This document shows positions 61,406 through 64,000 of a stretch of DNA of 64,000 bases, piece by piece (position 1 is the stretch's first letter; every line of letters starts with the position of its first letter). A program made the translations under genes and the position numbers. The stretch lies in NCBI RefSeq assembly GCF_014696135.1, contig NZ_JACJPP010000004.1:1-64000 (forward strand), given 5' to 3'. Source of the stretch: Nodosilinea sp. FACHB-141. GTDB lineage: Bacteria; Cyanobacteriota; Cyanobacteriia; Phormidesmidales; Phormidesmidaceae. Under the pieces are notes generated by a model. That model was not told the origin of the DNA, did not search any database, and worked only from the letters and a program-made list of their open reading frames with translations.

Positions 61406-63355
61406 ATGGTTGTGAAAAGACTGATCGATGGACGGTTTCAGTTCATTCGAGTTGTCAGTACTAAGGCCTACACCAAGACCTACCTGATGACCGATCATGG
61501 CGATCCGGCAAAGGCAAAGTGCATTGTTAAGCATTTGCAGCTGCCCTCTCACAACACCATTACCCTAAAATTTCTCAACGATTTGCTGGCCAAGCGGGTT
61601 AACCTGCTCAAGCGCATGGGCGATCACGAGGCGATCGCCAAAAACCTCTCTACAGTCCAGGAGGGGCAAGACTTTTACTGGGTGCGCGACTATGTTGCAG
61701 GCCATTCCCTCATGGCTGAACTGGCTGAGGGCAAACCCAGATCAGAGGCCGAGGTACTGCGCTTTTTAGTCGAGAGCCTGGAAATTTTAGACCTGATCCA
61801 ACGCCACGGCATTGCCCACCAGAACCTGCACCCCAACAACCTGATTCGGCACCGCGATCGCGGTCACCTAGTGCTGGTAGATTTTGGCCTGATTCAGGAT
61901 GCGGGCACTCCAGAACCGAGCTTGGACAACGGCAACTCCGCAACTCTCACCGCCGAGTCAGCCTACTTGCCCCAGGTCAAACACCGCCAGTACACCCGCT
62001 TTGCTACCGACCACTTTGCCCTAGGCATGATTGCCATGCAAATGGCTACGGGCCTCTCTAACGAGGCTATCCCTCGCCTCAACCAGGATGATTTCTTAGC
62101 CCAGATCAAGCTCCAACTCGACGAGTGCTCAACCCTGGGCAACCCCCTCAAAGACATTCTGACCAAGATGGTGTCGCCCCAGCCCGAGACGCAGTATCAC
62201 CAGGCTAAGGACGTTTTGCTGGACCTGGCCGAGCGAGTGGGCCCCGCTGCCCCGGCGGCTGCAGCCGAGCCCACTAGCCCCCCGCCCCCGGAGAACGGCG
62301 CCATGGATTCAGAACGGTCAGCGTCGATGCCGCCCACAGCTCCCCGTTCCGCCCGCCTTAGCCATCGCCCCAAGGTTTGGCTAGGCGCTGGGATCGCGAT
62401 CGCCCTGCTGACGGTGGCGGGAGTGTTTTTGCTGCGCATTCCCCAACGCATGACGGTCAATGGCTTACTGCAGCAGGCCGAGGCCGCCAAGCAGGTAGGG
62501 CAAAAGAATGACTCGCTCAACTACCTCAACCAAGCTATAGATTTAAAGCCCGACCACGGCAAGGCCCTGGCCCAGCGCTCTACTCTGCTGTGGGAGAACG
62601 GGCAGTCGGAGGAGGCCCTGCAAGACTTAACCAACGCCATTCAGAACGACCCCGACACGGCCACCTGGTACTTTCAGCGGGGCAACCTGCGCTTTCACCT
62701 GGGAGATTTGCAGGGGGCGATCGCAGACTACGGCGATGCCCTAGAGCGCGAAACCACTTATGTTGATGCCCACATCAACCGGGGAAACGCTCGAGCCGAG
62801 CTGGGGGATGAGGAAGGAGCCCTGCAGGACTACACCGCCGCCATTAACCTGGCCAAGGATCCGGAAAGCAAGGCCGATGCCTACCTCAATCGGTGCCTAT
62901 CGCTTTCCAATTTGGCAGACCACGCCGCTGCTCTCAACGACTGCACCGAGGCCGTCAACCTGCGCCCTAACAACAGCCTGGCCTACGAAAACCGAGGGCT
63001 AGTCAAGCGGCGACTCAACGATTTTCAGGGGGCGATTCAAGACTTTACGATCGCAATTCAAATCAATGCAGGCAGCCCGGAGCCTTACTACAATCGCGGT
63101 TTGACGCGCCAAGATCTGGGCGACTACACCGGAGCCATGGCCGATTTCAATCAAACGATTCAGCTCAATCCCGATCATCCCTTTGCCCATTACGACCGGG
63201 GGTTGCTCCATGCGGAGCTGGGGGATATTGAGAGCGCGATCGCCGATTTAGAAACCGTGGCTAGCGCCTGTCTCGACGTCAGCCGCCTGGGCTGCTTTGA
63301 CGACGCCAAATATCAACTAGAAAAGCTCCGAGCTATTCAGGAAGAAGAACCTTAG
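61406..63355 (+). CDS. Pseudokinase-TPR membrane protein
   Basis: The 649-residue protein starts with a Ser/Thr kinase-like fold (residues about 5-280) that lacks key residues: the Gly loop is replaced by STKAYTKT, and the catalytic HRD reads HQN (HQNLHPNNL, about 138-146), so the catalytic Asp is missing. The VAIK-type Lys (VKHLQL, Lys42) and DFG (about 159-161) remain. After a Pro-rich linker comes one membrane helix (about 328-348, VWLGAGIAIALLTVAGVFLL), followed by six or more TPR repeats (about 360-625), such as DSLNYLNQAIDLKPDHGKAL and YNRGLTRQDLGDYTGAMADFNQ. The topology puts the TPRs outside the membrane. It probably acts as a scaffold or binding module. ATG 61406 or an upstream GTG (61382) may start it. 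Confidence 0.85.
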   Translation: MVVKRLIDGRFQFIRVVSTKAYTKTYLMTDHGDPAKAKCIVKHLQLPSHNTITLKFLNDLLAKRVNLLKRMGDHEAIAKNLSTVQEGQDFYWVRDYVAGHSLMAELAEGKPRSEAEVLRFLVESLEILDLIQRHGIAHQNLHPNNLIRHRDRGHLVLVDFGLIQDAGTPEPSLDNGNSATLTAESAYLPQVKHRQYTRFATDHFALGMIAMQMATGLSNEAIPRLNQDDFLAQIKLQLDECSTLGNPLKDILTKMVSPQPETQYHQAKDVLLDLAERVGPAAPAAAAEPTSPPPPENGAMDSERSASMPPTAPRSARLSHRPKVWLGAGIAIALLTVAGVFLLRIPQRMTVNGLLQQAEAAKQVGQKNDSLNYLNQAIDLKPDHGKALAQRSTLLWENGQSEEALQDLTNAIQNDPDTATWYFQRGNLRFHLGDLQGAIADYGDALERETTYVDAHINRGNARAELGDEEGALQDYTAAINLAKDPESKADAYLNRCLSLSNLADHAAALNDCTEAVNLRPNNSLAYENRGLVKRRLNDFQGAIQDFTIAIQINAGSPEPYYNRGLTRQDLGDYTGAMADFNQTIQLNPDHPFAHYDRGLLHAELGDIESAIADLETVASACLDVSRLGCFDDAKYQLEKLRAIQEEEP

Positions 63356-63558
63356 CTGCCGCGCATCTGCCGTCGCCCACTGCCCGACCGTTTTTTACCT
63401 TGAACGTAGCTGCTAGCAACCGTATCTGCGTTAACCTCAGCAGCCTCAACGGGAGCTAACGGAGCAGCAGCCGTCTGCGGAGACAGCGCCACATAGCTCA
63501 AGCCACCCACGCCACCAACTAAAACAGCAGCCAACACTACAGAGAAACGATGCCACAT
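63352..63558 (-). CDS. Small exported basic protein (68 aa)
   Basis: The 68-residue product has a signal-peptide-like segment (MWHRFSVVLAAVLVGGVGGLSYVALS, residues 1-26, with ALSPQTAAAP after it) and a short mature part ending in a basic tail KKRSGSGRRQMRGS. The middle (about 30-50) is Ala/Glu/Val-rich. No domain is recognised. It may be a small periplasmic or membrane-associated protein. GGA lies about ten bases before the ATG. Its end overlaps the pseudokinase gene end by four bases, and the pair is convergent. Confidence 0.65.
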   Translation of the reverse strand: MWHRFSVVLAAVLVGGVGGLSYVALSPQTAAAPLAPVEAAEVNADTVASSYVQGKKRSGSGRRQMRGS

Positions 63559-63866
63559 GATGGTATTCCAAATCTGGACAGTTACCTCTTCTCTGTGGCC
63601 AAAAAGAATCCAGCTATTTCTGATGTATCAGAAGTAACAAGTTAGTAAACTATTGAGCGGGTTCTTAAAGATTGGGTACAAATACTGCTCAGCCCGTTTT
63701 AGCAGTTGACGACCCTAAGCACGGTTGTTAACCTAGCCGCCTTTTGCTGTGCACTGTATACAGAAACGTTCTTTATAGTGAGAATTATCGACGGTGAAAC
63801 CCAAGGCTCTGCGCCAGCAGGCCACAGCCCTGGCAACATGCCCATCCCAGCAGTTAGGAGCGACCT
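63559..63866. other. Divergent intergenic region with a palindrome
   Basis: No gene is seen in these 308 bases between the small exported protein (leftward) and the flavin monooxygenase (rightward). A palindrome, TTCTGAT-GT-ATCAGAA (63618-63633), lies 60 bases upstream of the leftward start and is a candidate operator. AT-rich runs near 63640-63680 are compatible with promoters. Confidence 0.4.
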
Positions 63867-64000
63867 ATGTACAACCTGAAGGCGGTGATTATTGGAGCCG
63901 GCATTGGTGGATTGACCACGGGCATCGCCATGCGGCAGGCAGGGTACCAGGTCGAAATTTACGATCGCGCCCAAGAACTGCGACCCGCCGGTGCTGGTAT
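63867..64000 (+). CDS. FAD-dependent monooxygenase (partial)
   Basis: Only the first 44 codons are inside the window. The peptide opens with a strand and the FAD-binding loop VIIGAGIGGLTTGIAMRQAG (residues about 7-26), the G-x-G-x2-G pattern, followed by VEIYDRAQELRPAGAG with the acidic residue that binds the ribose of FAD. This is the N terminus of a PHBH-type flavoprotein monooxygenase, such as zeaxanthin epoxidase-like or UbiH-like enzymes. TTAGGAG (63854-63860) precedes ATG 63867. The substrate cannot be told from this much. Confidence 0.88.
   Translation, partial: MYNLKAVIIGAGIGGLTTGIAMRQAGYQVEIYDRAQELRPAGAG

Overview
The window reads as a chromosomal segment of a filamentous or unicellular cyanobacterium of the Leptolyngbya/Nodosilinea/Synechococcales kind (genus-level placement is inference). 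The direct evidence is a photosystem I gene (psaD), a BtpA-type photosystem I biogenesis gene, a Tic20 homologue, a CPP1-like protein, a cyanobacterial groESL operon with CIRCE and K-box elements, the rimO-crhR and psaD-trpE neighbourhoods known from Synechocystis, and very frequent copies of the octamer GCGATCGC, the core of the HIP1 palindrome of cyanobacteria. I recognised no rRNA, tRNA, insertion sequence, prophage or CRISPR array. It is mostly ordinary core genome with short operons and many convergent pairs separated by hairpin terminators.

Layout. 1-3.3 kb: the edge of a membrane sensor with an ethylene-receptor-like N terminus, a small unknown protein, an RTX-repeat/SGNH hydrolase and an EamA exporter. 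3.3-5.8 kb: the heat-shock groESL operon. 5.9-22.1 kb: ion transport (a CPA2 antiporter with universal stress domains, an NhaP-type antiporter and a TrkA-type regulator), an ACT-malic enzyme, an exporter operon (membrane-fusion protein plus MacB-like permease, no ATPase gene nearby), oxidoreductases and HppD for plastoquinone/tocopherol precursor supply. 22.3-29.4 kb: psaD, trpE, an SLH protein, rpsF, an FAH-family hydrolase and Tic20. 29.5-35.9 kb: rimO-crhR, btpA, a VKOR-thioredoxin fusion for envelope disulfides, and a TerB-like protein. 36-46 kb: a secreted small protein, a CapA-type protein, a Ser/Thr kinase with a periplasmic sensor-like tail, a TPR protein and tilS. 46-51 kb: a creatininase-family enzyme, purH, a MOSC protein and yidD. 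51-56 kb: the most accessory-looking part, a LysR regulator with a serine hydrolase on one strand and four small-molecule-type genes (SnoaL-like, SMP-30-like, ABM-domain membrane protein, degenerate SDR) on the other, with a good LysR-type box between them. 56-64 kb: ffh, a large GAF protein, a secreted repeat protein, a DCC thioredoxin-like protein, a pseudokinase-TPR membrane protein and the start of a flavin monooxygenase.

Non-coding structure worth noting: a dispersed family of imperfect palindromes (about 55-85 nt, words such as TAGGGTTCAAGG) in at least five intergenic spacers, an exact 20-bp-arm inverted repeat behind crhR, and an exact 16-bp-arm hairpin between convergent genes at 60.1 kb. 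All functions are read from motifs recognised by eye. No database or folding program was run, and start codons were chosen from visible Shine-Dalgarno sequences and family alignments recalled from memory.
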